Assembly: GCF_014203595.1 (NCBI RefSeq)
Contig: NZ_JACHJK010000003.1
Span: forward strand, 62,001 to 126,000
From: Streptomyces echinatus
GTDB lineage: Bacteria > Actinomycetota > Actinomycetes > Streptomycetales > Streptomycetaceae
Length of the DNA: 64,000 nucleotides
Direction: 5' to 3'
Shown in pieces: positions 12,001 through 19,636 of the stretch. The position numbers were made by a program, and so were the translations under genes. The notes beneath the pieces were generated by a model, which saw only the letters and a program-made list of their open reading frames with translations, made no database searches and was not told the DNA's origin. Within the stretch, counting starts at the first letter, position 1. Every line of letters begins with the position of its first letter.

Positions 12001-13985
12001 GAGGTGGTCAGCGCCACCCGCAGCCGCTGCCGCTCCTTCAGCAGCGGCGCGAACTGCACCTGTTGGAGGTCGGTGAGCAGGTCGAGCAGGCCGCCGTGGG
12101 TCGGCAGCACGCCCTTGGGCCTGCCCGTGGAACCGGAGGTGTAGATGACGTACGCCGGGTGACTCGGGTCGACGGCCACCATCGGGTCGTCCGCTGGGCA
12201 GCCCGCCACCAGGACGGCCGTGTCGGGGTCGTCGAGCACCAGCCGGTCGACGGGGCCGGCCTCGGGCAGCCGCCCCTCGCTGCGGGAGTCCGTGACCAGC
12301 AGGGCCGGCCGGGCGTCGTCGAGCAGGTACGCGATCCGGGCGGCGGGGTACTCGGGGTCGACCGGGACGTACGCCGCGCCGGTCTTCAGCACCGCGAGGA
12401 TCGCCACCACCAGCTCCGCCGAGCGCGGCAGGGCGACCGCCACCAGCCGCTCCGGGCCCGCTCCCCGGGCGATCAGGGCGTGCGCCAGCCGGTTGGCCCG
12501 CGCGTCCAGTTCCGCGTACGTCAGCGAGACGTCGCCGCACACCAGCGCGACCAGCTCCGGAGCCTGCCGGACGTGCTCCCGGAACACCTCCGGCAGGCTC
12601 GTGGCCGGGGTCGGCACCTCCGGTCCGGAGCCGAGCACCGCCAGCTCACGCCGCTCCTCGGCGGTGAGCAGTTCGATCCGGCCCACCGGTTCGTCCTGGT
12701 CGCAGTCCGCGAGGGTGTCCAGCAGCGTGAGCAGCCGCTGCTGGTGGTCGGCGAGGTCGTCGGGGCCGTACGCCTCCGGTGAGCCGTGCAGCCGGAGCAG
12801 CGGCGGGTTGCCGTCCCGGTAGTCGAAGACCCAGACGGCGAGGTCGGTGGTCGACCCGGACACGAAGTGGTGGACGGAGGCCGGGTGCCCGGCGAAGTCC
12901 GGCCGGGAGTTGAAGGCCATGATGTTGACGATCAGCGGGAACGCCGTCCCGATGCCGCCGGGGGCGCCGAGGTCCCGAAGCAGGTCCTCGCTGCGGTAGC
13001 GCTCGTGCGCGACGGCCGTCTCGACCTCCCGCGCCGCCTGGGCGACGAGTTCGCGCCACGGCATGTCAGGCCGCACCGTCAGCCGCAGCGGCACCACGTT
13101 GGACATCGTGCCCGGCACCGCCGTCAGGTCGCGGTCGGCGCCCCGGCGGGCGGTGACGGGCAGGGCGAGCACCACGTCCTGGTCGCCGGTCAGCCGGTGG
13201 GCGTAGAGCGCCGTCGCCGCGACCAGCAGCCGGGACCACCGGACGCCGCAACGTCCCGCCGCCGCCCGCAGGGCGTCCGGGCGGCGCAGTTCCCGCTCCT
13301 CGGCCAGCCGGAGGGCGCGGTGCGGATCGGTCGCGGGGGTGTCGGTGAGCCGGGTCGGGGCGGGCAGGTCGGCGAAGCGCTCGGTCCAGTAGGCACGGTC
13401 GGCGGCGAAGTCGGTGGAGGCGCGGTAGGCGGCGTCGCTGGCGACCAGGTCCCGCAGCGAGCCGAACGGGCAGGGCGGCACGGTGGCGCCCTCGGCCAGC
13501 GCCGAGTACACCTCGCCGACCCGCTGTCGGAGCATGGAGCTGCTGATCGCGTCCAGCACCACGTGGTGGTAGTTCAGGTACCAGAGGTACTCCGTCGGCG
13601 ACGCCTTGATCAGCGCGTGGCCGAACAGCGGGTCGCGGGCGAGGTCCAGCGGGCGCAGCAGGTCCCGCTCCATCCATTCCACGGCCGCCGCCCGGGGGTC
13701 GGGCTCCCCGCTGAGGTCGAGGTGGGCCGGGGCCCAGTCCCAGCTCTCCCGGAGGACCTGGCGCGGGCCCTCCCCGTCGTCGACGAAGGTCACGTGCAGG
13801 GCGTCGACCTCGTCGACCACCCGGCGCAGCGCGCTCTCGAACAGCTGCCGGTCCACCGGACCGTGGATCTCCAGGCACTCGCCCACGCGGTAACCCGGGA
13901 TCGGCGTGCGGGAGCGCTGCTCGGCGAGCCAGATCTCGCGCTGGGCCGCTGTCAGGGGAAGGGCGTCACCATCGCGACGGGACAT
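1..13985 (-). CDS. Non-ribosomal peptide synthetase, four complete C-A-T modules plus a fifth C domain (3' end outside window)
   Basis: Cytoplasmic megasynthase. ATG at 13985 follows GGAGG with a 7-nt gap. The frame reaches the left edge, about 4661 codons, and all landmarks below share it. Condensation motifs HHxxxDG: C1 HHVVLDA (~13560), C2 HHIAGDG (~10415), C3 HHIAADG (~7215), C4 HHIAGDG (~4010), C5 HHIAGDG (~860, partial). Adenylation core A3 ([10 protein letters not shown]) lies near 12140, 8985, 5750 and 2600; the A10 lysine (NGK or SGK) is kept in all four. Carrier cores [11 protein letters not shown] lie near 10970, 7770, 4560 and 1405. Specificity residues aligned by eye to GrsA: A1 DANEVALVN, A2 DFWNVGMVH (threonine), A3 DADGVLYVD, A4 DVQLAAHVI (proline-like). 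T-to-C spacing leaves no room for epimerization or methyltransferase domains. No loading module precedes C1, whose whole sequence resembles EntF/DhbF condensation domains, so an acyl or aryl starter or an upstream NRPS partner is likely. A thioesterase, if any, lies beyond the edge. No MbtH-like gene is visible. Thr is confident, Pro fairly so; A1 and A3 are unassigned. Confidence 0.95.
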   Translation of the reverse strand, partial: MSRRDGDALPLTAAQREIWLAEQRSRTPIPGYRVGECLEIHGPVDRQLFESALRRVVDEVDALHVTFVDDGEGPRQVLRESWDWAPAHLDLSGEPDPRAAAVEWMERDLLRPLDLARDPLFGHALIKASPTEYLWYLNYHHVVLDAISSSMLRQRVGEVYSALAEGATVPPCPFGSLRDLVASDAAYRASTDFAADRAYWTERFADLPAPTRLTDTPATDPHRALRLAEERELRRPDALRAAAGRCGVRWSRLLVAATALYAHRLTGDQDVVLALPVTARRGADRDLTAVPGTMSNVVPLRLTVRPDMPWRELVAQAAREVETAVAHERYRSEDLLRDLGAPGGIGTAFPLIVNIMAFNSRPDFAGHPASVHHFVSGSTTDLAVWVFDYRDGNPPLLRLHGSPEAYGPDDLADHQQRLLTLLDTLADCDQDEPVGRIELLTAEERRELAVLGSGPEVPTPATSLPEVFREHVRQAPELVALVCGDVSLTYAELDARANRLAHALIARGAGPERLVAVALPRSAELVVAILAVLKTGAAYVPVDPEYPAARIAYLLDDARPALLVTDSRSEGRLPEAGPVDRLVLDDPDTAVLVAGCPADDPMVAVDPSHPAYVIYTSGSTGRPKGVLPTHGGLLDLLTDLQQVQFAPLLKERQRLRVALTTSVSFDASWNQLLALFGGHELHVLEHETWTDPDALVGYAARCGLDYLEATPSYLQVLLSHGLLSDPRWRPALVAAGGEAVPERLWEQLRAAEGVSCLNLYGPSECTVNSVTAPLESSPRPVIGRPVTNARLYVLDGALRPLPTGAAGELYIAGAGLARGYLDRPGLTAGRFVADPFGPGGSRMYRTGDLVRWDAAGNLEFLGRTDDQVKIHGFRVELGEIEAVLAEHPQVARAAVTVRTEEEPRLVAYAVPGHGATVTETALRDHLRDRLPRHMVPSAYVLLGALPLTPNGKLDRRALPAPERQPAAPGRAPRTATEHLLVGLFAEVLGVAEPGPDDSFFDLGGHSLLATRLIARARSLLGVELRLGDLFDAPTVAALAAAVDVAGRARPALGRRERPDAIPLSFAQRRLWFLHRMEGPSATYNIPLTLRLSGDLDRRALEAALADVVERHESLRTVFPTIDGVPCQRVLDPEEARPRLRMTELGECELPERLAQAARYGFDLAEEPPLHAELFQLAAEEHVLLLVVHHIAGDGWSMGPLSRDLTAAYLARAEGAKPEWSPLPVQYADYALWQRELLGDGSDRNSLLNSQLDYWRARLAGLPEQVELPFDRPRPAAMSYRGAHLPVRIDAELHQGLRTLARDGGASLFMVLQAGLAALLGKLGAGTDVPVGTPIAGRTDEAADELVGFFVNTLVLRTDLSGDPSFTELLGRVRADALAAYAHQDVPFEHLVEALNPARSLAHHPLFQTMLALQNAPLGTFDLPRLRVATDLVHTGTAKCDLTFILAEEPGEDGLSGVVEYSTDLFDEATVTGIVERWLRLLRAVVADPSRRIGQVDLLSADELRALLPARTDRDEGPSESGLTALFERQVRANPAAVAVTDGEVNVTYGELNARANRLAHALIDRGVGPEQRVALALPRSAEQVVAVLAVLKAGGAYLPVDPRYPAARITYLLQDARPALLVTTSRIGDLPGADQVDRLLLDTADLDGLPETDPEVPLHPGHAAYVIYTSGSTGDPKGVVVPHQNVVRLFGTTEKQFGFSAEDVWTLFHSYAFDFSVWELWGPLLYGGRLVIVDHETSRSPGRFLELLARERVTVLNQTPSAFYQLMQADEEAPETGRSLALRTVVFGGEALEHARLASWYERHPDDAPRLVNMYGITETTVHVTYAALDRAETAAGQIGAALPDLRTYVLDAHLRPVAPGVPGELYVAGAGLARGYLNRPGLTAGRFVADPFGPPGSRMYRSGDVVRRAEWGSPRPEAGGGSLRYVGRADQQVKVRGFRIELGEIEAALAAHPGVAQIAVLARQDRADDTRLVAYLVPAAGTAPSPAELRAHLSERLPEYMVPSAFVVLDTLPLTANGKLDHRALPVPDLAPAATARAPRSAQEQILCELFAEVLGVPSAGVEDGFFDLGGHSLLATRLAARIRATLGVEMPLRTLFEAPTPAGLASALVAAGPAQAALVRRERPGAIPLSFAQRRLWFLHQLEGASANYHICLAWRLSGDLDRRALEAAVADVVARHESLRTVFPAVDGVPYQQVLDVAAARPRLLVSRTTEAELPAAMAQAKTRRFDLAVDVPLRAGLFELAADEHGFQVVLHHIAADGWSLGPLAQDLTTAYAARCRGEEPQWKELPVQYADYTLWQHELLGDAADGDSLFARQAAYWTRRLAGLPEQIQLPGDRPRPAVATHRGGSVRAELDAELHRGLRELARAHGTSLFMVLQAGLAVLLSKLGAGDDIPVGSPVAGRTDQAQDEMVGYFVNTLVFRTDTSGDPTFAELLGRVRETALAAYAHQDLPFEYLVEALNPVRSLAHHPLFQVMLVLQNAPRADFAPPGLRVGDMPSTSTTAKLDLIFTMSERHAEDGSPDGIDGFVEYSSDLYDPATVETMFGRWVRLLRAAIADPRRRLSRIGLLTLEERGELTALGTGPAAQAFTESLPELFRSQVRATPDAVAVVGPEATLTYAELDARANRLAHALIARGAGPERLVAVALPRSAELVVAILAVMKTGAAYLPVDPQYPPARIEYMLDDARPVLTVTDTRTRGRLPRTGPTGWLVADDPETAALVAGCPSTDPAVAIDPGLPVYVIYTSGSTGRPKGVVVTHGGLSNLFANQCPLILRTGQRLRMGLTTSVSFDASCDQLIALFAGHELHVLDEATWSDPEAYLEYAVRAGLDTVGGTPSYLQVLVEHGLLDHPRWRPSVVGLGGEVVPEQLWERLRAAEGVFSLNYYGPSECTVDSVCAPLGSSPRQVIGRPLDGFRLHVLDTALQPVPVGVPGELYIAGAGLARGYLNRPGLTAGRFVADPFGPSGGALLPDGGQGGRMYRTGDLVRWGPDGNLEFLGRTDDQVKVRGFRIELGEIEAALAEHPQVARAAVIVRQDRAEDTRLVAYLVPATGAELRPEDLRAHLRERLPDYMVPAAFVSLDALPLNASGKLDRRALPEPEVTARRSGRAPHTPQEHVLAGLFAEVLGLPQVGVDDDFFDLGGHSLLATRLVARVRATLGVELPLRTLFQAPTVAGLAAGLGGADGARLALEPVERPDLVPLSSAQRRLWFLRQLESAGSVYNMPLAWRLSGPLDPAALEAALGDVVDRHETLRTIYPAADGVPHQQVLASGEARPRLSVTAADERDLPELLAGAAGRGFDLAAETPLRAEVFGISADDHVLLLVMHHIAGDGWSLGPLAADLATAYAARRRGEEPQWAPLPVQYADYTLWQRELLGDPADPESLFARQQTYWSEQLANLPEQIRLPADRPRPATPSYSGGHLAIELDAELHAGLLRLGREHGASVYMVLQAALAALLDKLGAGTDIPVGSLIAGRTDQALDDLVGFFVNTLVLRTDTSGDPTFAELLGRVREGALAAYAHQDLPFEHVVEALNPSRSLARQPLFQVLLALQNVPRTEFALSGLAAEIVLVRTPTAMFDLGFHLLERGGTGGPAEGIVGRVEYSTDLFDPATVEALVARWLRLLASVVAEPDRPLSRIDVLTAEERHELLVVRNDTACPAPDAGLPALFEAQVRATPQAPAVVFEDTVLTYRELNRRANRLAHGLIARGAGPEQVVALRLPRSAELVVAVLAVLKTGAAYLPVDPDYPAARIAYMLQDARPAVVLDDLAAVTPDGDLPEHDPAVAVDARHPAYVIYTSGSTGRPKAVVMPAAGLLNLLAWHHKSVGGEPGTRTAQFTAISFDVSVQETLSALLYGKTLVVPTEEQRRSAELFARWLDRHGVEELFAPNLVVEALAEAAEEAGLELPKLRLIAQAGEAMRLGGVVRRFQARRPGRELHNHYGPAETHVITAYPLPADPADCPLPVPIGRPIANCQAYVLDSALRPVAPGVLGELYLAGAGLARGYLNRPGLTATRFVANPYGPAGTLMYRTGDLVRWRASGSPGPEAGGELEFAGRVDHQVKVRGFRVEPGEIEAELAAHPGVAQVAVLAREDRIVAYVVPLAGTGATAAALAAYLRDQVPDHLVPSAFVLLDALPLTPNGKLDRAALPAPEPGTTAGGRAPRTPQEQILCELFAEVLGVPRVGVDDGFFDLGGHSLLATRLVSRVRATLGVELELRSLFRAPTPAGLAAGLHDAGTARQALVPQPRREPMPLSFAQRRLWFLQQFGAPSATYHMPLALRLSGDLDRDALSAALADVVARHETLRTVFPHTAGVPYQRVLDTAEAAVRLTVRAAGEAELPELLREAAVRAFDLTSEVPLRAELFAVAPDEHVLLLVMHHIAGDGWSMGPLARDLAAAYTARQGGGAPAWPPLPVTYGDYTLWQHEILGDEHDADSAFARQVTYWTQALAGLPEQLRLPADRPRPATMSYGGDLLQLRIDAELHAALVELARRSGATLFMVLQAALAALYTRLGAGTDIAIGSPIAGRTDEALDELVGFFINTLVLRTDTSGDPTFTELLGRVRETALSAYAHQDVPFEHLVEVLNPSRALSHHPLFQTGLVVQNAPGGDFELPGLRVSAVTVLTGTARLDLTFGFAEEHGPDGAPAGLSGAVEYSTDLFDRST
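1844..1873. repeat. REP-like GC palindrome inside NRPS A4 domain
   Basis: A TCCCCC...GGGGGA palindrome followed by TCCC lies between core motifs A7 and A8 of the fourth adenylation domain and encodes about eight extra residues (GSPGPEAGG) in frame. The same unit sits at the same place in A2 and is absent from A1 and A3. Similar short palindromes are common between genes in Streptomyces. It is read here as an in-frame insertion tolerated in a surface loop. Confidence 0.6.
5055..5083. repeat. Palindromic insertion inside NRPS A3 domain
   Basis: CCCTCCTTGCCCG, loop CCAT, then CGGGCAGGAGGG form a stem with one bulged T. It lies just upstream of the A7 motif (YRTGDL) of the third adenylation domain. 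Compared with A1, about nine residues (around ALLPDGGQG) are added between FGPSG and RMYRTGDL. It differs in sequence and site from the palindromes in A2 and A4. Confidence 0.5.
8223..8252. repeat. REP-like GC palindrome inside NRPS A2 domain
   Basis: TCCCCCGGCCTCCGGCCGG followed by GGGGACCCCCA lies between motifs A7 and A8 of the threonine adenylation domain and encodes [10 protein letters not shown] in frame. It closely matches the unit at 1844-1873 in sequence and in position within the domain. This suggests two insertions at a homologous hot spot, or one insertion copied by recombination between modules. Confidence 0.6.
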
Positions 13986-14038
13986 GGGGGTACCTCCGAG
14001 GGTGTGGGCAGGCGTGATGGCGGGGCACGCCGGACCGC

Positions 14039-14067
14039 GCCGACCGTGGGGTCGTCACACGGTCGGC
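14039..14067 (-). promoter_or_regulatory. Perfect 10-bp stem-loop between exporter and NRPS genes
   Basis: GCCGACCGTG, a 9-nt loop, then CACGGTCGGC. On the minus strand it lies about 20 nt after the exporter stop and about 54 nt before the NRPS start. No U-run follows, so it is not a classical intrinsic terminator. It could be an intercistronic processing or attenuation hairpin that sets exporter and NRPS expression apart within the operon. Confidence 0.5.
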
Positions 14068-14087
14068 CGGCCGGGGGGCTGCTGCGG

Positions 14088-16385
14088 TCAGGCGGCGGGA
14101 TCGCCCGCCTGGAGTTGCCACAGGGATGCGTAGAGGCCGTGCTGGGCGAGGAGTTCGTCGTGGGTGCCCCGCTCGGCGACGACGCCGCCCTTGTCCATGA
14201 CATAGATCCGGTCGGCGTGGCGGACCGTGGAGAGCCGGTGGGCGATGATCAGCATCGTCCGGTCGGCCGCGAAGACGCGGAGCGTGCGCTGGATGGCGGC
14301 CTCGGTCTCGTTGTCCACGGCGGAGGTGGCTTCGTCGAGGATCACGACCGGCGCGTCCTTGAGGATGGCGCGCGCCAGCGCGATCCGCTGTCGCTGGCCG
14401 CCGGAGAGGGCGGCACCGCGTTCACCGATCACCGTCTCGTAGCCGTCCGGCAGAGACGCGACGAAGGTGTGTGCCTCGGCCTTCATGGCCGCCTGGACCA
14501 CGGCCTCGTCGGTGGCTGCGAAGCTGCCGTAACGGATGTTGTCGGCGACGGTGCCGTCGAAGAGGAAGGGGTCCTGGGCGACGAACCCGATCGCGTGGCG
14601 CAGGTCGTGCCGCGACAGCTCGCGCACGTCCCGCCCGTCGAGCAGCACGCTGCCGGCGTCCGCGTTCTGGAATCGCATCAGCAGCTTGGCGATCGTGGTC
14701 TTGCCGGAGCCGGTGGCGCCGACGAGGGCGGTGACCTGCCCGGCGTGGATGTCCAGCGAGAGGTCCTCCAGCGCCGGTGGCCGATCGGGGTAGGCGAAGG
14801 TCACGTTGTCGAGGACGATCTCCCCGCGCACCTTCTCCGCGTCGAGCGGTCCGCCGGTGCCGTCGGTCTCGGCGGGGAGGGCGCGCAGCCGCTGGATCCG
14901 GTCGTAGGCGGTGAGCGTGCGCTGGTACTGGTCGACGATGCCGCCGAGCCGGTTCATCCGCAGCAGTACCATCTGGGGAAGCCCGATCAACGGGCTGAAC
15001 ACCTCGAACGGCAGGCTGCCGTCGAGCACCGCCCGCCCGCCGATCAGCAGGGTTCCGGCCATCGAGCTGGTAGTGCAGACCCGCACGGTCTCGGCGTGGC
15101 GGATCGTGCTCCGGTCGGTCCGCCGGCTGCTGTCCTGGACCTCCCCGCTCAGCCGGTCGATGCGCTCGGCCTCGTAGTCCTCGGTGCAGAAGCTCTTGAC
15201 GGTGGCACCGGCTTCCAGCGTGTTCACCAGCTGGCTGTGCAGCTTGGCCCGGTGCTCGCCGGAGACGGCGTAGTCGGCGGTGACTTTGTCCTGGTATTGG
15301 AACGACAGCCAAGCGATGACCGGGATGGGCAGGAACGCGATCCAGGCGATCTGGGGTGCCAGCAACAGGAACAGCGGCACCAGGAGGGCCAGGCTGGTGC
15401 CGAGGTGCAGCAGGTCGCCCGCCGAGGTGGCGAAGAAAGCGCCCAGCTGACGGACGTCGTCGGTGAGTGCGCCGGCGATTCGGCTGGTCCGCTCGCCTTC
15501 CAGGTGCCGTAGTTCGAGGTGCTGCACATGGGCGTACGTCCGGTTGCGCCAGTCGTGCTCGATGTCCTGGCCGAGTCGGCGCCACTGGAGGTTCGAGGCG
15601 TACGACAGGCCCGCCACGGCGGCACAGGCTGCCGCCATCAGCCCCGCCAGACCGCAGAGTTGAGCGGACGCGGTGCTCAGGCCGAGGCGGACCAGCGGAG
15701 CTGCCTCGCCCTTGATGAGGACCAGTCCGGTCCAGCCGAGGAAGGTACCGAGCGCCATCTCCGAGACCTGGCAGGCGACGGACAGGGCAGCGGCCCCATA
15801 GAGACGGCGTCGGTGCGGTCCGACGATCTCCAGCAGGGGATGGTGTTCGACGCGGGGCCCGGCCGCTTCCTGGGACGTATCGACCGTTCCGCGCCAGGCC
15901 TTCCGGAGGACGGCCGCGGTCACCGCGCCCACCCCGCCTACCGCCACCAGCTGCCTGCTCAGCGCCGATCCCTTGATCAGTGCGATCCCGGCCGCGGCCC
16001 CGCCGCCGACGGCGAGTACCGGTCGCACGACCAGGCCGCGGTCCGCCCGCGGGGCCGGCGCGGCGACCGGTCGGGCCGGTGCCGGGCGTCCCGCTCCGGT
16101 CGGATCCTCCGCGACCAGGGTGACGGCTCTGCGGACGATCCGGCCGACGTCCGTGGCGCGCACCCGCGCATCGTGCCGGACGAGCACCCCGCCGGTGACC
16201 GGGTTGGCCCGGGCCTCGGTGATCCCGGGAATGCGGCGCAGCGCGGCAGCGAGGACCTCAGCCGTGCGTGGCCGGCCGAGCACCAGCTTGACTTCCCAGC
16301 GCTGGCGGCCCGGAATGACCGAGCGCGGACGCGCGTCCCATTCCACGGAGCGGAATCCGGCTGCGGCACCCGGTAGCGATGACAT
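14088..16385 (-). CDS. ABC exporter (fused permease-ATPase) with N-terminal HMA-like domain
   Basis: Half-size ABC exporter of about 765 residues, presumably a homodimer in the membrane. Residues ~20-85 have a heavy-metal-associated-like alternating strand/helix pattern (WEVKLVLGRP ... GITEARANPVTGGVLVRHD) but lack CxxC, so metal binding is not evident. A short hydrophobic hairpin precedes a six-helix membrane domain at ~190-480. The nucleotide-binding domain has Walker A GATGSGKTT, a Q-loop (FVAQDPFLF), signature LSGGQRQRIALARA, Walker B VVILDEAT and a switch histidine (IAHRLSTV). ATG 16385 is preferred (AGGTGA upstream); GTG 16397 is an in-frame alternative. It is followed 102 nt later by the NRPS, so export of the peptide or a precursor is the natural inference. 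The HMA-like fusion is unusual for a peptide exporter. Confidence 0.88.
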   Translation of the reverse strand: MSSLPGAAAGFRSVEWDARPRSVIPGRQRWEVKLVLGRPRTAEVLAAALRRIPGITEARANPVTGGVLVRHDARVRATDVGRIVRRAVTLVAEDPTGAGRPAPARPVAAPAPRADRGLVVRPVLAVGGGAAAGIALIKGSALSRQLVAVGGVGAVTAAVLRKAWRGTVDTSQEAAGPRVEHHPLLEIVGPHRRRLYGAAALSVACQVSEMALGTFLGWTGLVLIKGEAAPLVRLGLSTASAQLCGLAGLMAAACAAVAGLSYASNLQWRRLGQDIEHDWRNRTYAHVQHLELRHLEGERTSRIAGALTDDVRQLGAFFATSAGDLLHLGTSLALLVPLFLLLAPQIAWIAFLPIPVIAWLSFQYQDKVTADYAVSGEHRAKLHSQLVNTLEAGATVKSFCTEDYEAERIDRLSGEVQDSSRRTDRSTIRHAETVRVCTTSSMAGTLLIGGRAVLDGSLPFEVFSPLIGLPQMVLLRMNRLGGIVDQYQRTLTAYDRIQRLRALPAETDGTGGPLDAEKVRGEIVLDNVTFAYPDRPPALEDLSLDIHAGQVTALVGATGSGKTTIAKLLMRFQNADAGSVLLDGRDVRELSRHDLRHAIGFVAQDPFLFDGTVADNIRYGSFAATDEAVVQAAMKAEAHTFVASLPDGYETVIGERGAALSGGQRQRIALARAILKDAPVVILDEATSAVDNETEAAIQRTLRVFAADRTMLIIAHRLSTVRHADRIYVMDKGGVVAERGTHDELLAQHGLYASLWQLQAGDPAA

Positions 16386-16600
16386 GCGTACGATCACCTG
16401 TTTTACGGAGGTCGCGAGTAGTCCGCCGACGGGCGCAGCGAAATTCTACGCACAGCGGATTACTGCGACGGTGCGGAAAGTCCGAAAAGGGGCGGAGGTG
16501 CGGCCGAAAGAGGCTCATGGCCGAGCGCCGCGGGGGCCCGTCTTCCGGGATCGGCAGGAAGACGCGCCCCAGGCGGCGGGGCGGGCCGGGTATCAGGGCG

Positions 16601-16912
16601 TCACTGCGTCTTCGCGGCGCCGGCGGTCGCACGGATCTTCGGACTCTTGGCCTCGTCCTTCTCGCCGTCCGAGGCCGCACCCTCGGCGGGCCGGTGGCCG
16701 TCACCGGAGGCGATCTGCGCCGCCACCATGTCGGCGGCCACCTCGACCGCGAGGTCGTGGATGTTCTCTCCGGCCTCATGGGCCGCCTTCTTCACCTCCA
16801 TGACAAGACCGACGGACGTCGTGACGACACCGCGCACCAGCGGCTTGATGAGACGCTTGGCCAGTGGCGCGGCGATGAGACCGATCAGAAACGGCGGAAC
16901 GACGGGCGGCAT
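16601..16912 (-). CDS. DUF5132-like small membrane-associated protein
   Basis: 103 residues. The N-terminus (PPFLIGLIAAPLAKRLIKPLVRGVV) is hydrophobic to amphipathic and is followed by a helical segment (EVKKAAHEAGENIHDLAVEVAAD) and a polar disordered tail. ATG 16912 follows GGAGCATC. DUF5132 proteins are known to occur next to HMA_2-domain proteins and transport ATPases. Here it sits 215 nt upstream of an exporter with exactly such an HMA-like domain, and it is first in the unit that reads into the NRPS. The function is unknown; a partner or regulator of the exporter is inferred. Confidence 0.7.
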   Translation of the reverse strand: MPPVVPPFLIGLIAAPLAKRLIKPLVRGVVTTSVGLVMEVKKAAHEAGENIHDLAVEVAADMVAAQIASGDGHRPAEGAASDGEKDEAKSPKIRATAGAAKTQ

Positions 16913-17361
16913 GATGCTCCAACTTCTCTACGCAGGTGTAAGACAGGGGACCCAGGGCACTGTGAACCCCGGAGCACGCACAGCGGGGAAGGCGGAAGCA
17001 CCCATTTCCGGAATTCTCGATGACCCCGTGCCGGACTCCCTGCCGGGTCGAATTCCTCGTCGATGGGGTAAACCGTCCGCTCGTCGATCACCGTAGTCCA
17101 GTCCTGACCACCGAGGCCAAACGGTCACGGCGGGTTTCACTCATGCGAGTGCTATCCATGATCGAACCGCCACGGAATGCAGTAGGCGCACCGTCAAGAA
17201 GCGCTTTTCTAATTTACCTATTACTGGTGATCGCCTTCATGATGACTGCCGAGTCCGGTCCGGCCCCACCTGATCGACGGCCGTCTCGCCGCCACCGAGC
17301 TGTTCACGGACGGGTGAACTCCCAGCCGGCCGCTGGCGCACCGGCTGCTCCGAACGCCAGC
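16913..17361. other. Divergent intergenic region (promoters)
   Basis: About 450 nt between the DUF5132-exporter-NRPS unit (leftward) and the glutamine-synthetase-like gene (rightward). It contains an unusually AT-rich patch at 17205-17230 and a short palindrome CACTC-ATGC-GAGTG at 17138-17151, a possible operator. The frame of the rightward gene extends back into this region, but those codons do not look like a glutamine synthetase. Confidence 0.4.
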
Positions 17362-18711
17362 ATGGCCGGCATGGCCACCACGTACTCCCGAGCCGAGCGG
17401 GCCGCACGGGCCCGGGCGGCCGCAACCCAGCTCGCCGCCGACGGAATCGACGGGGTGGTGTTCGGCTGGGTCGACAACGCCGGGCTCACCCGGGTGAAGT
17501 CCGTCCCGCTCGGCCAGCTCGAACACGCCGCCGAGTACGGCGTCGGCGCCGTGCCCTGCTTCGACGTCTCCCTGGTGGACGACTCCTTCACCACTGCGCC
17601 TTCGAGCACCGGCCCGGTGGGCGACCTGCGGCTCGTCCCCGACCTCGACCGGCTCACCCCGCTCGCCGCCCAGCCGGGCTGGGCCTGGGCCCCGGCCGAC
17701 CGCTATACCCAGGGCGGCGCCCCGCACCCCGGCTGCCAGCGCCGATTCGCCCGCCAGGTCACCGAGACCGTCGAGCGGCGCGGGCTCTCGATGCGAGCCG
17801 GGATCGAGGTCGAGTGGGTGGTGGCCGACACCACCGGGGCCCCCGCGACATTCGGGCCCGGGTACGGCATGACCCGCTTCGTCGAGCACTCCGACTACCT
17901 GCGGGAGGTGCTGCGCGCCCTCACCGCCCAGGGGCTGGCCGTGCTCCAGCTCCACCCCGAGTACGCCGCCGGGCAGTTCGAGGTCTCGGTCGCCGCCGAG
18001 GGGCCGGTCGAGGCGGCCGACACCACGATGCTGGTGCGCCACACCATCCGGGCCGTCTCCGCCCGGCACGGCCTGCGGGTCTCGTACGCGCCCGTCTTCA
18101 CCGAGGGCTCGGTCGGCAACGGCGCCCACCTGCACCTCAGCCTCTGGCGCCAGGGCCGCAACCTCGGGCACGGCGGGCCCGGCCCCCACGGGCTGCACCC
18201 CGACGCCGAGCAGTTCTTCGCGGGCGTACTGGCCGAGCTGCCCGCCCTGCTCGCCCTCGGCGCGCCCAGCGCCGCCTCCTACCTGCGGCTGGTCCCCTCC
18301 CGCTTCGCCGGGGCCTACCGCTGCTGGGGCCTGGAGAACCGTGAGGCGGCGCTGCGCCTGATCACCGGCTCCACCGCCGGTCAGGCAAACGCCGAACTCA
18401 AGTGCTTCGACGCCGCCGCCAACCCGTACCTGGTGGTCGGCGGCGTGCTGGCCGCCGGACTCGCCGGCCTGGAGTGCGGCCTGCCCCTCCCGCCCGAGAC
18501 CCCGAGCGACCCAGTCGCCCTCTTCGCCGCCGAGCGCCTCCCGGCGAGCCTGCCGGAGGCGGTCGACGCGTTCGAGAAGTCCGCACTGCTGCGGCAGGCG
18601 CTCGGTTCCGAGTTGTACGAGGCCGTGCTGGCCGTCCGGCGGGCGGAGGCCGAGCTGTTCGCGGGGCGCACGGATGCGGACGTCGTCGAGGCCGTCCGCT
18701 GGCGCTACTGA
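17362..18711 (+). CDS. Glutamine synthetase family ligase (gamma-glutamyl-amide/polyamine type)
   Basis: About 449 residues. Members use ATP to couple glutamate or a similar acid to an amine through a gamma-glutamyl phosphate. Visible motifs: N-terminal beta-grasp (GVVFGWVDNAGLTRVKSVPL), glutamate-rich metal site (AGIEVEWV), NGAHLHLSLW (counterpart of the NGSGMHxH ATP-site loop), LRLVPSRFAGAYRCWGLENR (ATP/substrate arginines) and ELKCFDAAANPYL. The length and lack of an adenylylation loop fit the GlnA3/GlnT-like group rather than housekeeping GlnA. Start is uncertain: ATG 17362 or 17371; the 114 codons upstream look unlike the family. A decarboxylase and acetyltransferase lie just downstream on the other strand, so an amine substrate such as putrescine is inferred. 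Confidence 0.85.
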   Translation: MAGMATTYSRAERAARARAAATQLAADGIDGVVFGWVDNAGLTRVKSVPLGQLEHAAEYGVGAVPCFDVSLVDDSFTTAPSSTGPVGDLRLVPDLDRLTPLAAQPGWAWAPADRYTQGGAPHPGCQRRFARQVTETVERRGLSMRAGIEVEWVVADTTGAPATFGPGYGMTRFVEHSDYLREVLRALTAQGLAVLQLHPEYAAGQFEVSVAAEGPVEAADTTMLVRHTIRAVSARHGLRVSYAPVFTEGSVGNGAHLHLSLWRQGRNLGHGGPGPHGLHPDAEQFFAGVLAELPALLALGAPSAASYLRLVPSRFAGAYRCWGLENREAALRLITGSTAGQANAELKCFDAAANPYLVVGGVLAAGLAGLECGLPLPPETPSDPVALFAAERLPASLPEAVDAFEKSALLRQALGSELYEAVLAVRRAEAELFAGRTDADVVEAVRWRY

Positions 18712-19078
18712 CAGGTTGCACGGAGCTCGGCAGGATGCGGCCCGGAGAGCGTGAGGAGCAGTTCCTCGGCCGTGCCCGCGCCTGCGGCCGAAGCGGTCGC
18801 GGGCATGGCGTCGTCCGCGGTGAGGGAGCGGGCCCGGCCCCGTTGCCGTCCTGCATGAGACGCCTGGAAAGTGCCTCGATGGCGTGGCCGGCGGATCGTG
18901 GCGGCCTCGTGCGGCCGGGTGACACACGTGGAGTTGCAGGTCGAGAGGAACTCGTCGACACCGCTGAGCACCACGACGCCCGGATCGCGCAGGTGCTCCG
19001 CAGCCCACGTCGGCAGACGAACGGCGCCTCATGTCCAGCCGGGAGCGGGGGAACTCGCCGAGCGGGGGGACGTGTGCA
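18712..19078. other. Intergenic region, no gene recognised
   Basis: About 370 nt between the convergent ligase and acetyltransferase genes. Short open frames exist on both strands but none has a convincing start, a ribosome site or a recognisable motif. No clear terminator hairpin was found. Confidence 0.4.
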
Positions 19079-19636
19079 TCAGCCCCGTTCGGCTCCGGGG
19101 GAGGACCCGAGAGTCGATTCGGTGACAGCGGGTTCCAGCGGCTTGGCCATGTAGACCGCCTCGGTGCCGTAGCTCGCGGGCAGCCCGATCTCGGGCCGGG
19201 CGCGGTAGCCCAGCCGGGACCACAGCACCTCGGAGCCGCGTACGGCGACCAGAGAGAGGGTCCGGTAGCGGGCCGCCCGCCCGGTCTCCTCCAGATGCCG
19301 CTGTATCCGGCGGGCCAGGCCCAGGCCCCGCGCCCGCTCGACGATCGCCAGGTCGTGGGTGTGCAGGTTGCTCCCCCCGTTGCTCTGCTGTGCCGCGCCG
19401 TCCCCGGTCAGGCTCAGGTCCGGGCAGTGGAACAGCGGGTACGGCAATGCGAGCAGGTAGCCTCCGAAGCCACCCGCGTGCTCCAGCACGAAGCAGGTCG
19501 AGGGCGAGGCGCGGTGCCGGGAGCGCAGCGCCTCCCGCCCCTCGGACAGGCCGCTCGCGGCGTAGGCGCGTTCCTCCAGCGCGACCACCTCGTCCCAGTC
19601 CTCCTCCCGAAGCAGCCGGATCCGGGTGTCGGTCAC
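19079..19636 (-). CDS. GNAT family N-acetyltransferase
   Basis: About 185 residues. N-terminal TDTRIRLLREEDWDEVVALE opens a GNAT fold. The acetyl-CoA loop region reads LAIVERARGLGLARRIQRHLEE (R/Q-x-x-G-x-G/A type), followed by LSLVAVRGSEVLWSRLGYRARPE, the usual strand-5 and GY/FxxR end. The GTG start at 19636 overlaps the stop of the decarboxylase by four bases (GTGA), so the two are translationally coupled. With the decarboxylase making an amine, N-acetylation of that amine is a reasonable but untested inference. Confidence 0.82.
   Translation of the reverse strand: MTDTRIRLLREEDWDEVVALEERAYAASGLSEGREALRSRHRASPSTCFVLEHAGGFGGYLLALPYPLFHCPDLSLTGDGAAQQSNGGSNLHTHDLAIVERARGLGLARRIQRHLEETGRAARYRTLSLVAVRGSEVLWSRLGYRARPEIGLPASYGTEAVYMAKPLEPAVTESTLGSSPGAERG

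Noticed and set aside
17221..19032. 603-codon minus-strand frame opposite the GS-like ligase
   Set aside because: Shadow of the GC3-biased ligase gene; low-complexity Gly/Val/Glu composition and no motif.
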